The notes below the pieces were generated by a model. The model saw nothing but the letters and a program-made list of their open reading frames with translations, was not told the origin of the DNA and did no database searches. This document shows positions 54,496 through 62,425 of a DNA stretch of 64,000 nucleotides, in pieces; the first letter of the stretch is position 1; every line of letters starts with the position of its first letter. The translations under genes and the position numbers were made by a program. The stretch comes from Conexibacter sp. DBS9H8 (GTDB taxonomy: Bacteria > Actinomycetota > Thermoleophilia > Solirubrobacterales > Solirubrobacteraceae), in contig NZ_CP097128.1 in NCBI RefSeq assembly GCF_023330685.1, forward strand, positions 2,356,001 through 2,420,000, in the 5' to 3' direction.

Positions 54496-55582
54496 CGCGA
54501 CCGCACGGACGGTCTCGCCGGAGGCGGAGCCGACCGCCCCGGCGCTTGCCCTGCTCGGCGGCGGTGAGCTGCGGGCCGCGACGGAGCCATTCCGCGTCCT
54601 CGTCGGCCCGGCCGCAGCCGACAGCGCCGAGGTCCGTCGTGCCGTCAGCGCCAGTACTGCGGACCCGACCCGCCCGGTGAGTCTGACCGTGCCGGGAGCC
54701 GGCGGTGGGCCCGCCCGATCCGCGCAGGCGCGGGCGCTGAGCGGCCCTGACGGGGCGGTCCTCGTGCTGCTCGAGGTGGCCGTTCCGCGTCCCGGCCTTG
54801 AGCTTGAGGCCCTCAGCGGCTGGTGGGCCGCCTTCTGTGATGACTCCGAGACGATTATCTGGGTCAAGGACCTTGGCGGGCACTACCACTACCTCAACGC
54901 CGCCTACGCCCGCGCCCTGGCGATCGCCCCGGCCCAGCTCCTCGGCCGCGCCGACAGCGAACTGCCACCCGCTCAGACGGTCGACGGCCCCCGCCGCCGG
55001 GCGTCCACGTCCGCCGAGCCGCTCGCGCTCGAGTACACCGTGCCCGCCGTCGAGGCTCGGCCCGCCTTCACGGTGCTGCGGTTCCCGATCGACGCCCCCG
55101 ACGGCCGCGCAGTCGCCGTCTGCGGCGTCGCCTCCCGAGCTGAGAACCCCCGGCTGGCCCAGGAGGAGTGCACGCGGCTGCTCGCGGTTCTGCGCTGGGC
55201 GGCCGCCCCGGGTGAGGTGATCCGTGCCGAGACGGCCGCGGGCTGGGGCCTGCCGGCGCTCCTGCCGGCTCCGGCCGGGAGCCCGATGGTGACGACCAGC
55301 TCCGCGTCGGCCCCAGCGTCGCCGACGGCCTCGCAGGGGTCGGTTGCGCCGCCGGCGATCGCCTCGACGGAGTCCGACACGCGCCCGACCGTGACCCCGG
55401 TGGCATCCGCCACCGCACCGGCGTTCGCGGCGGGAGCGACGGTCGCCCCACCGGCGGGGAGCGTGGACCTGGAAGCTCTGCTGCGCGAGAATGCTCGCCT
55501 GCGGGCCGAGCTCGCCGCCCTTCGCGATGAGGTCGCGGAGCTGCGGCGGGCCGCCAGTGGCGCCACCACACGAGTTGGCTAG
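54470..55582 (+). CDS. PAS-domain protein with C-terminal coiled coil, unknown function
   Basis: The 370-residue protein contains a PAS-like domain at about 120-205 (S-E-T-I-I-W-V-K-D-L-G-G-H-Y-H-Y-L-N-A-A-Y-A-R-A, then L-L-G-R-A-D-S-E-L), an Ala/Pro/Thr-rich low-complexity linker (about 255-325) and a C-terminal heptad coiled coil (L-L-R-E-N-A-R-L-R-A-E-L-A-A-L-R). No output domain such as kinase or GGDEF is present, so it may be a partner-binding sensor. The TTG start at 54470 overlaps the miaB end by 26 nt. Confidence 0.7.
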   Translation: MSHGPAGADATARTVSPEAEPTAPALALLGGGELRAATEPFRVLVGPAAADSAEVRRAVSASTADPTRPVSLTVPGAGGGPARSAQARALSGPDGAVLVLLEVAVPRPGLELEALSGWWAAFCDDSETIIWVKDLGGHYHYLNAAYARALAIAPAQLLGRADSELPPAQTVDGPRRRASTSAEPLALEYTVPAVEARPAFTVLRFPIDAPDGRAVAVCGVASRAENPRLAQEECTRLLAVLRWAAAPGEVIRAETAAGWGLPALLPAPAGSPMVTTSSASAPASPTASQGSVAPPAIASTESDTRPTVTPVASATAPAFAAGATVAPPAGSVDLEALLRENARLRAELAALRDEVAELRRAASGATTRVG

Positions 55583-55649
55583 GGTCTGGGAGAGAGATGC
55601 CTGTGCCTGAGACATCCCCATTCCTCGTCGCGACCCAGCAGACCGAGAG

Positions 55650-56654
55650 ATGATGCGCCGGATTTCCGACCGCCAGCGCGAGCGCGCCCGAAGCCTGATG
55701 TTCGACACGCGCAGCGACGCGTGGGCGGCCGTCGGGCTCGAACTCGAGGTCAACACGAAGGAGATCTCGCGAGCCCGGCGGCGCCTGCTCGCCTCACTGA
55801 TCCTGCTCATCGCGACCGTCGTCGGCAAGTCGATGGCCCTGCATCACTGGGCGGCCGTGTATGCCAGCACCCGCCACAGCGCCCATCCACATCACTGGCT
55901 GATCAACTCAAAGTCACCGTTCGAGCTCCTTGCGATGCTGATTGTGCTCGCGCTCGGCTGGCTCATCTCCAAGGACCTCGGCCGGCTCGCCCCGAGCCTG
56001 TTCCGGCGGATGGATCCCGCAACGGCGGGCACGGTCGAGTTCCTCATCCGCCTCGTCACCGTCGTCGCGACCGTGCTCGGAGCGATCACAATCGCCGGCG
56101 TGTCGACCCAGGTCGTCGCCGTCGGCGGTGCCTTCACCGCCGTCGTCGTCGGTCTCGCCGCCCAGCAGACCCTCGGCAACCTGTTCGCCGGCATGGTGCT
56201 CCTGTCAGCCCAGCCGTTCCGGCTCGGGGAACGGGTCCGGCTCTACGCCGGCGCGATCGGCCAGCAGGAGGGCACCGTCAGCTCGCTCGGGCTGCTGTAC
56301 ACAAGCCTGTCACGCGGGGCCAACCGGATCATGATCCCGAACACGCTCGTGCTCGCGGCGGTCGTCGTGCCGTTGCGGGAAGCCGCCCCCGTCGACGTCC
56401 GGGTTCGCCTCAACGCTGGGGTGCAACCGAGTCAGGCTCAAGCGATCCTCGACGCCGAGCTCTCCCAGGAGACGCTGCGCAAACCGACGGTCGCACTGGA
56501 GGAGATCGACGGCGACGCCGTCTACATCCGAGTGCAGGCCACCCCCGAGGACGGAGATGAGAGCGCCCACCTCGCCGACCAGATCATTCAGGTCCTCCGA
56601 GCGGTGACCGGTGAGCATGAGACGCTCACCCCCTCCGGAGAGGAACGCGACTGA
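55650..56654 (+). CDS. mscS: MscS-family mechanosensitive channel
   Basis: The 334-residue protein has three or four transmembrane helices (about 46-66, 90-107, 127-165) and the MscS pore helix and beta domain: A-V-V-V-G-L-A-A-Q-Q-T-L-G-N-L-F-A-G, P-F-R-L-G-E-R-V and a loop before I-P-N-T-L-V. It releases solutes on hypo-osmotic shock. It ends at a strong hairpin convergent with the next gene. Confidence 0.92.
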   Translation: MMRRISDRQRERARSLMFDTRSDAWAAVGLELEVNTKEISRARRRLLASLILLIATVVGKSMALHHWAAVYASTRHSAHPHHWLINSKSPFELLAMLIVLALGWLISKDLGRLAPSLFRRMDPATAGTVEFLIRLVTVVATVLGAITIAGVSTQVVAVGGAFTAVVVGLAAQQTLGNLFAGMVLLSAQPFRLGERVRLYAGAIGQQEGTVSSLGLLYTSLSRGANRIMIPNTLVLAAVVVPLREAAPVDVRVRLNAGVQPSQAQAILDAELSQETLRKPTVALEEIDGDAVYIRVQATPEDGDESAHLADQIIQVLRAVTGEHETLTPSGEERD

Positions 56655-56708
56655 CGACCCCCGAGCAGCCGGCCTCCGATCTTCCAGGCTGATTTCGGGT
56701 CAAGCGAA

Positions 56709-56751
56709 CGAGGGAGAGAACAGTGTCCGCGGAAGACACTGCTCCCCCTCG
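56709..56751. terminator. Bidirectional terminator between mscS and the GT-C-like gene
   Basis: An inner 7-bp stem (56721-56727 with 56735-56741) is extended by an outer 6-bp stem (56709-56714 with 56746-56751). It lies between two convergent stops and probably serves both. Confidence 0.7.
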
Positions 56752-56754
56752 CCG

Positions 56755-58611
56755 TTAGTGGTGGCGGGTGCCGTGGTGGTGGCGGGTCCGATGGCGGGTG
56801 CCGTGGTGGTGGCGGGTCCGATGACGGGTGCCGTGGTGGTGGCGGGTCCGATGACGCTGGCGTGCGACCCTCACCGGTCGTCCCGGCGGCCGGCGCCGGC
56901 CGACACGGTCGGCCCGCGTCACCGTCCCCACGGCGCTCGGAGTGGGCGCCACGCCGACGGTCAGGCCAGCAGACACCTGAGGACGATGATCGTGGTGCCG
57001 GCGGCGATCGGAGGTGCTGACGGGAATCTCTCGGCACCGGCCGCGGCGGCGCGATGACAGGTTGATCGCCGTGATCCTCCAATGGTCCCCGAGCGGGGTA
57101 TCCGGCCGGATGTAGACGGCGGCAAGCCGCTTGCGGAAGAACACGCCGGGCTTGTGACCGACGTTCCCGACGTTCATCCCCAAAAGCCAGGCGAGCTCGC
57201 TCTCATTGCCGACCCGGCCGAGCGGCGCCGCACAGGCTCGGATGTGCGTCGGCCCACCGGCCCGGCTGACGGCAGTCTCCAGCGCGTCCAACTGGCGGGT
57301 GACGAGCAGTTCGTGCCGCGCGTCATGGAGCAGCGCTCCCACCCGGGCGGCGCCGAACACACCGGCAGTGGTGGCGAGGATGACGACGGCGGCGGCCACG
57401 CGCCAGGGCCGTGAGGCGACGGTGATCCGGTCAGACGCCGGCCGCCGTGCACGCCGTCGGTCATGAGCACGGCCGGACCGATCCACGGACCGGTCGCGAG
57501 CGCCCGCGAGGGCCGGCAGACGCAGATCGACGGCGCTCCGCCGGATCGCCCGGGCAACCGCAGCGGCGGCGAGCACGCCGAGCAGCGCGGCGGGTTCGAG
57601 CAGGTATCGGGGAGCCGCAGGCCAGCCGTGGTAGGCGAAGGCCACCTCCGTCGCCACCCACAGGACGGCGGCGCCGATCAGGACGAGCCAGACCCGGTCC
57701 CGCCGCCAGAGCGCACGACCACACGCGAGCGCGACCGCCCCCCACACGAGCGGGTCATAGAGGCTGCGCAGCCGGATCAGCACCACGGCGATCCGGCTGC
57801 CGTGCCGGATCGCCGTGGCAAACCCGAGGGCGGCGTTCCCGGCCTGGAACCAGCTCGGTGAGGTGAGGCCGGGAATGAGGAACCAGGCGAGCAGGGTGAG
57901 CCCGCCCAAACTCAGGACGAGCCGACGCTCGGTAGGCTCCCGCATCAGCCAGAGCCCGTACAGGCCGAGGGGAAGCCAGACCTCCGGCCGTCCGAGTCCT
58001 GCGAAGAACAGCGCGATCAGCGCCCAGTGACGGCGTCCGTGCAGGTGCGCGTCGACGGCGGCGAGGCAGAGACCGACGACGATCGGGTCGGTGTCGGTGA
58101 TCAGTAGCTGGCGCCACATTCCATACAGGCTGAGGAACGCCCCGGCACCGAGGAGACCCGCGAGACCACGTACCCACGCTGGCCCCGGTCCAGCCAGCGT
58201 CGCGGCGACCCGGAAGGCGAAGATGCTGCCGCCCAGACCGAGGAACGTCGCGGTGAAGGTCCACAGCCACAGCTGCGCGGAGCCGAACAGGGCGAACGGG
58301 AGATCGAACAGGTAGGGGAGAGGCTTCCACGACGGCGCCGCCCCGGTGTTCAGATTCCCCGCGAGCGTCTGGCGACCCCACACCATCCAGCCGTAGGCGT
58401 CAAAGGCCGGGTGCGCGTGGGTCAGCTCGATCCACAGAACGCTGGCGGCCGCGAGACCAACCACGCCGAGGATGAGGGTCCCGCCCCGCGGCCCACGGCG
58501 AGAGGAGGAGCGTCCGGGGTGAGAGGAGGAGCGTCCGGCGCCGACCGGCTCACGGACGCCCGGGCGGTCCGGACCGGCGACGGAACCGGGCGCGTGGGAG
58601 CGCGACGCCAC
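56755..58611 (-). CDS. GT-C-like multi-pass membrane protein with His-rich repeat tail
   Basis: The 618-residue protein has a basic N-terminus and about ten transmembrane helices. An acidic first loop (H-P-A-F-D-A-Y-G-W) resembles the catalytic Asp loop of GT-C lipid-linked glycosyltransferases, and further features include R-P-E-V-W-L-P-L and a P-R-Y-L-L-E-P segment. A role in glycosyl transfer to the envelope is likely but the substrate is unknown. The C-terminus ends in three in-frame copies of a 10-residue unit R-T-R-H-H-H-G-T-R-H coded by a 30-bp tandem repeat. It is coupled to the SDR gene 4 nt upstream. Confidence 0.75.
   Translation of the reverse strand: MASRSHAPGSVAGPDRPGVREPVGAGRSSSHPGRSSSRRGPRGGTLILGVVGLAAASVLWIELTHAHPAFDAYGWMVWGRQTLAGNLNTGAAPSWKPLPYLFDLPFALFGSAQLWLWTFTATFLGLGGSIFAFRVAATLAGPGPAWVRGLAGLLGAGAFLSLYGMWRQLLITDTDPIVVGLCLAAVDAHLHGRRHWALIALFFAGLGRPEVWLPLGLYGLWLMREPTERRLVLSLGGLTLLAWFLIPGLTSPSWFQAGNAALGFATAIRHGSRIAVVLIRLRSLYDPLVWGAVALACGRALWRRDRVWLVLIGAAVLWVATEVAFAYHGWPAAPRYLLEPAALLGVLAAAAVARAIRRSAVDLRLPALAGARDRSVDRSGRAHDRRRARRPASDRITVASRPWRVAAAVVILATTAGVFGAARVGALLHDARHELLVTRQLDALETAVSRAGGPTHIRACAAPLGRVGNESELAWLLGMNVGNVGHKPGVFFRKRLAAVYIRPDTPLGDHWRITAINLSSRRRGRCREIPVSTSDRRRHHDHRPQVSAGLTVGVAPTPSAVGTVTRADRVGRRRPPGRPVRVARQRHRTRHHHGTRHRTRHHHGTRHRTRHHHGTRHH
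56761..56850 (+). repeat. Three tandem 30-bp repeats within the 3' end of the GT-C-like gene
   Basis: The units 56761-56790, 56791-56820 and 56821-56850 are nearly identical; they differ only within their first four or five bases. Being 30 bp, gain or loss of a unit keeps the frame, so this is a potential variable-number repeat. There are no spacers, so it is not a CRISPR array. Confidence 0.9.
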
Positions 58612-58615
58612 CGGA

Positions 58616-59416
58616 TCAGCCTCCTGGGCGCCGACCGGTCTGTGCCTCGGCGAGGTCGTAGGCGATGCCCGTGCCTCCGGCGCGTCGCTGCACCCACGCG
58701 CTCAGGCCGGGGGCGATAGCGGCCAGGTCACTGCCGAGCCGGAGCGCGAGCGGCGCGACGATCACCTCCGCCCGGTCGCGACGGACCGCGCGCAGCGCGG
58801 CGTCGGCGACCTGTTCGGGCGTGCGCGTCCCGACCCCGCGGGGGAGGGTGATCCCCGCATCGTGGAACATCCCGGCGTCGGAGATGAAACCGGGAAGGAT
58901 GACCGAGGCGGACACGCCGCGGCCGGCGAGGTCCTCGCGCAAGCCGAGAGCAAAGCCGCGCAACCCGAACTTCGTCGCGTTGTAGAGGGAGGCGGCGGGG
59001 GAGGCGACCTTGCCCGACAGGGAGGAGACGAACACGATGTGGCCGCGGCCACGCTCGAGCATCCCGGGGAGCAGCGCCCGGGCGAGGGCGATCGGAGCGC
59101 GCAGATTAACCTCAAGGATCGTGTCGATGCTCTCCTGGGTCATGTCCGCCACCAGGCCGGTTCCCGGCAAGGCGGCGTTGGCGATCAGGATGTCGACTGT
59201 TCCGGCCGTCGCGGCGAGGCGGGTGACCTCCGCCCGCACGGAGAGGTCGGCGGCGATCGTCTGGGCGTCGAGCTCACCCGCCAGCCGCTCGAGCTGCCCG
59301 ATTCGCCGCCCGGACAGGACCAGCGCCGCCCCGTCCGCACCGAAACGCCGGGCGATCGCCTCTCCGATCCCACCGGTTGCGCCGGTGATGAGCACCCGTT
59401 GCGAGAGTCCAGCCAT
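58616..59416 (-). CDS. Short-chain dehydrogenase/reductase
   Basis: The 266-residue Rossmann protein has T-G-A-T-G-G-I-G at 11-18, N-A-A near 90, the catalytic S-S-L-S-G and Y-N-A-T-K motifs, and a late P-G-F-I segment. The substrate cannot be predicted. It shares an operon with the GT-C-like gene. A TAGACT hexamer ends 9 nt before its ATG and overlaps the promoter region of divergent miaA. Confidence 0.9.
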   Translation of the reverse strand: MAGLSQRVLITGATGGIGEAIARRFGADGAALVLSGRRIGQLERLAGELDAQTIAADLSVRAEVTRLAATAGTVDILIANAALPGTGLVADMTQESIDTILEVNLRAPIALARALLPGMLERGRGHIVFVSSLSGKVASPAASLYNATKFGLRGFALGLREDLAGRGVSASVILPGFISDAGMFHDAGITLPRGVGTRTPEQVADAALRAVRRDRAEVIVAPLALRLGSDLAAIAPGLSAWVQRRAGGTGIAYDLAEAQTGRRPGG

Positions 59417-59425
59417 CCTCGCGGG

Positions 59426-59435
59426 AGTCTAGGCC
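59426..59435. promoter_or_regulatory. Overlapping divergent -10 elements between the SDR gene and miaA
   Basis: The minus strand reads TAGACT (59431 to 59426), 9 nt before the SDR ATG. The plus strand reads TAGGCC (59430-59435), 11 nt before the miaA ATG. They share two bases within a 30-bp intergenic region. Confidence 0.4.
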
Positions 59436-59446
59436 CCCGCTCTGAG

Positions 59447-60412
59447 ATGCCCTCTGCGACCCTGATCGCCCTCTTCGGCCCGACCGGGGTCGGCAAGACC
59501 GCGGTCGCGGTCGCGCTCGCGGACCTGCTCGCCGCCCGCGGGGAGCGCCCGGTGGCCGTCTCCGCCGATGCGCTGCAGCTCTACCGGGGCCTCGAGGTGC
59601 TCAGCGGCGCTGCGGACGCGCTCGCCCAGACCCGGCTCGAGCACCGGCTGATCGGCTGTGCGCCGGTGAGCGATTCCTTCAGCGCCGGGCGCTACGCCGC
59701 GCTCGCCCACGCGGAGATCGATGCCCTCATTCACGCCGGCCGGCGTCCGATCATCGTCGGTGGCACCGGCCTCTACCTACGGGCCGCCCTCACCGACCTC
59801 AGCCTCAAGCCGCCGGTCGACCCGGCGTTGCGGGCGGCGGTTCAGGCGCGGGTGGATCGGGACGGGCTCGCGCACCTGTACAGCGAGCTGTCGGCGCGGC
59901 GTCCCGAGCTTGTGGCCACGATCGCCCCGGGGGACCGCCAGCGGATCACCCGGGCCCTCGAGCTGCTCGAAGCCGGGGCGGACCCGACGCCACCGACCCA
60001 AGGGCAGCTCTGGACCGCCCAGACCCGCCATCCGACGGTGCTGTTCGGGCTCGTTCGCGAGCGGGCGTGCCTGTATGCCCGCATCAACGCGCGGGTGGAG
60101 GCGATGGTCGGCGCCGGGGTTGTCGAGGAGGTGGCGGCCGCCGCGGCCGCCGGCGCCGGTCCGAGCGCGGCCAAGGCCCTCGGCTTCCGAGAACTGCTTG
60201 CTGGAGACGTCGACGCGATGAAACGCGTCACCCGCCGCTACGCGCGCCGCCAGCTCACCTGGATGCGCAAGCTCGAGGGCGTCCAGATCGTCTCCCTCGA
60301 TCACCGCAAGCCGGACGAGGTGGCGGCAGAGATGCTCCTCAGCCTCGACGCCGCTAGCCTGCCGAGCCGATGCGATTCGAGAAGTGGCAGGCCCTCGGCA
60401 ACGACTACGTGA
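59447..60412 (+). CDS. miaA: tRNA dimethylallyltransferase MiaA
   Basis: The 321-residue protein has the P-loop G-P-T-G-V-G-K-T-A at 11-19, S-A-D-A-L-Q-L-Y-R-G-L (usually D-S-x-Q-V-Y), G-G-T-G-L-Y-L-R-A and R-Y-A-R-R-Q-L-T-W. It prenylates A37 of tRNAs reading U-initial codons, preparing the MiaB substrate. The ATG at 59447 is chosen; the frame opening at 58862 is antisense to the SDR gene. The end overlaps dapF by 43 nt. Confidence 0.95.
   Translation: MPSATLIALFGPTGVGKTAVAVALADLLAARGERPVAVSADALQLYRGLEVLSGAADALAQTRLEHRLIGCAPVSDSFSAGRYAALAHAEIDALIHAGRRPIIVGGTGLYLRAALTDLSLKPPVDPALRAAVQARVDRDGLAHLYSELSARRPELVATIAPGDRQRITRALELLEAGADPTPPTQGQLWTAQTRHPTVLFGLVRERACLYARINARVEAMVGAGVVEEVAAAAAAGAGPSAAKALGFRELLAGDVDAMKRVTRRYARRQLTWMRKLEGVQIVSLDHRKPDEVAAEMLLSLDAASLPSRCDSRSGRPSATTT
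60355..60360 (+). promoter_or_regulatory. -10 hexamer TAGCCT of dapF
   Basis: TAGCCT, inside the end of miaA, ends 9 nt before the dapF ATG at 60370, with no Shine-Dalgarno sequence between. Confidence 0.45.
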
Positions 60413-61239
60413 TCATCGAGGCCCCCGAGCTCCCATGGGAGTTGACCCCCGCCCGGATCCGGCGGCTCTGCGACGTCCACACGGGCATCGGCTCAGACGG
60501 CGTCCTGCTCCTGTCGGCCACCGACCTCCCCGGCTACGTGGCCGCGCTGCGGATCTTCAATCCGGACGGTTCGGAGGCGGAGCTGTCGGGGAACGGCGCC
60601 CGTGAGGCGATCCTCTACCTGCGCCGGCACGGCTGGACCGACCAGGACGAGTTCAGCATCCACACTGCCGCTGGGGAGATCCGTCCCCAGATCACCGGCC
60701 CGGACACCTGCCGGGTCGACATGGGCCGGGCTCGCACCGTCTCGCCCGACTTTCCCTCCGGCGGCCCAGACGGCCGCGGGACGGTCAGCTCCGACGGCCG
60801 CGAGTGGTCCTTCCAGCACGTCCAGGTCGGCAACCCGCAGGCGGCGATCGCAGTCACCGACGTCGATACGTTGATGGGCCTCGACCTCGCGGCGATCGGG
60901 CCCGCGATCGAGAACGCGGAACTCTTTCCCCAGCGCACCAACGTGTCCTTCTACACGCCGCTTGCGACTCCGCCCGGCACGTCCGGAAGCCGGATCCGCG
61001 CTCGCATCTTTGAGCGTGGGGTGGGGGAGACCTCAGCGTCGGGGACGGGAGCGTCCGGCGCGGCGCTCGCCTGGGTCCTCACGGGCGCCGACTCGCCCGT
61101 CACCGTCGTCCTTGACGGGGGTGAGCTGACCGTCGAGGTCGAGGAGGACCTCCACATCACCCTGAGCGGCTGGGCCCGACCGGTCTTCGCCGCCACCCTG
61201 AGCCCCGAACTGACCGAGGAACTGCATGCCACCGTCTAA
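60370..61239 (+). CDS. dapF: Diaminopimelate epimerase-like protein with both catalytic cysteines replaced by serine
   Basis: The 289-residue protein has full DapF architecture: G-N-D-Y at the start, F-N-P-D-G-S-E-A-E, G-N-G-A-R, Q-V-G-N-P-Q and E-R-G-V-G-E-T. DapF interconverts LL- and meso-diaminopimelate with two cysteines as acid/base pair. Here the first site reads E-L-S-G-N-G (Ser73, codon 60586-60588) and the second A-S-G-T-G (Ser224, codon 61039-61041); both cysteines are absent. Its neighbour is DapL, which makes LL-DAP, so the substrate should be present. It could be a serine-based epimerase or a diverged enzyme. Confidence 0.9.
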   Translation: MRFEKWQALGNDYVIIEAPELPWELTPARIRRLCDVHTGIGSDGVLLLSATDLPGYVAALRIFNPDGSEAELSGNGAREAILYLRRHGWTDQDEFSIHTAAGEIRPQITGPDTCRVDMGRARTVSPDFPSGGPDGRGTVSSDGREWSFQHVQVGNPQAAIAVTDVDTLMGLDLAAIGPAIENAELFPQRTNVSFYTPLATPPGTSGSRIRARIFERGVGETSASGTGASGAALAWVLTGADSPVTVVLDGGELTVEVEEDLHITLSGWARPVFAATLSPELTEELHATV

Positions 61240-62395
61240 GCGTCTCGCCACGATTCCGCCGTACCTGTTCGCCGAACTCGAGCGCAAGATCGCCGCCAAG
61301 CGGGCCGCCGGGATCGACGTGATCAGCCTCGGCATCGGTGACCCTGACCTGCCCACGTTTCCGCAGGTCGTGGCCGCCGCCCAGGCCGCGGTCGCTGACC
61401 CCGGCACCCATCAGTACCCGTCCAACCGCGGCCGCCAGGAGTTCCGGGAGGCCGTCGCCCGCTTCTACGCCCGACGGTTCGGCGTCGAGTTGGATCCCGA
61501 CACCGAGGTGATGCCCGCCATCGGCGCCAAGGAGTGCATCTTCAACCTCAACCTCACCTTTCTCGACCCGGGGGATGTCGCGCTCGCCTCCGACCCCGGC
61601 TACCCGGTCTACACCGCCGGGCCGCTACTCGTCGGCGCCGAACCGGTGCTGATGCCGCTGCTGGCCGAGCGCGGCTTTGCTCCTGACTACGGGGCGATCC
61701 CGGAGGCGACGCTGGAGCGGGCCAAGCTGCTCTACCTCAACTACCCCAACAACCCGACGGGCGCGGTCGTCCCCGACGGACTGTTTGCCGAGACGGTCGA
61801 TCTGGCCCGCCGCCACGACATCCTTGTCGTGCACGACAACGCCTACTCGGAGACGACCTACGACGGGTACGTCGCCCCCTCGTTCCTCGCGACCCCCGGG
61901 GCCAAGGAGGTGGGCGTCGAGGTGTTCTCGTGGTCCAAGGGCTACAACATGACCGGCTGGCGTTGCGCGGCGATCGTTGGCAACGCGGAGGCGATCGCCG
62001 CCTACTGGAAGCTGAAGTCCAACGTCGACTCGGGCAACTTCGAGGCGATCCAGCTCGCCGGTGCCCGCGCGCTGGAGCCCGACGTTGACGCCCATGTCGC
62101 CGCCCAGAACGCGATCTACGCCCGCCGTCGCGACCTCGTCGTCGACGCACTCAGCGCCGCCGGCGTGATGGTGACCGCCCCCCGCGGAACGATCTACATC
62201 TGGGCGCCGATCCCCGCCGGGTTTGCCGACTCGGCCGCCTACTGTGAGCATGTGCTCGAGTCCGCGGCGGTCGTCATCTCACCGGGTGGCGCGTATGGCA
62301 CCAGCGGCGAAGGCTACTTCCGGATCAGCCTCACCACCCCCGACGACCGGCTCCTCGAGGCGGTCGCCCGCATCCGCCGGCTCGGCGACACGTAG
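61226..62395 (+). CDS. dapL: LL-diaminopimelate aminotransferase-like PLP enzyme
   Basis: The 389-residue fold-type I aminotransferase starts R-L-A-T-I-P-P-Y-L-F-A-E-L-E-R-K-I-A, has G-I-G-D-P-D-L-P-T, Y-P-N-N-P-T-G, and the PLP lysine in S-W-S-K-G-Y-N-M-T-G-W-R. This is the DapL type found in several actinobacteria, converting tetrahydrodipicolinate to LL-DAP in one step. It overlaps dapF by 14 nt. With dapA, dapB and dapF in the same window, the route is complete; no succinylase-type genes are present here. Confidence 0.88.
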   Translation: MPPSKRLATIPPYLFAELERKIAAKRAAGIDVISLGIGDPDLPTFPQVVAAAQAAVADPGTHQYPSNRGRQEFREAVARFYARRFGVELDPDTEVMPAIGAKECIFNLNLTFLDPGDVALASDPGYPVYTAGPLLVGAEPVLMPLLAERGFAPDYGAIPEATLERAKLLYLNYPNNPTGAVVPDGLFAETVDLARRHDILVVHDNAYSETTYDGYVAPSFLATPGAKEVGVEVFSWSKGYNMTGWRCAAIVGNAEAIAAYWKLKSNVDSGNFEAIQLAGARALEPDVDAHVAAQNAIYARRRDLVVDALSAAGVMVTAPRGTIYIWAPIPAGFADSAAYCEHVLESAAVVISPGGAYGTSGEGYFRISLTTPDDRLLEAVARIRRLGDT

Positions 62396-62411
62396 GCCGG
62401 CGGCGCCTCAG

Positions 62412-62417
62412 TACCAT
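62412..62417 (+). promoter_or_regulatory. -10 hexamer TACCAT of hflX
   Basis: TACCAT ends 8 nt before the TTG at 62426. The same hexamer precedes the response regulator gene. It supports TTG as the start of a leaderless mRNA. Confidence 0.45.
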
Positions 62418-62425
62418 CAACGAGG

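Noticed and set aside
56761-56850. Possible CRISPR array
   Set aside because: The 30-bp units are directly adjacent with no spacers and lie in frame within a coding region; no cas genes are nearby.
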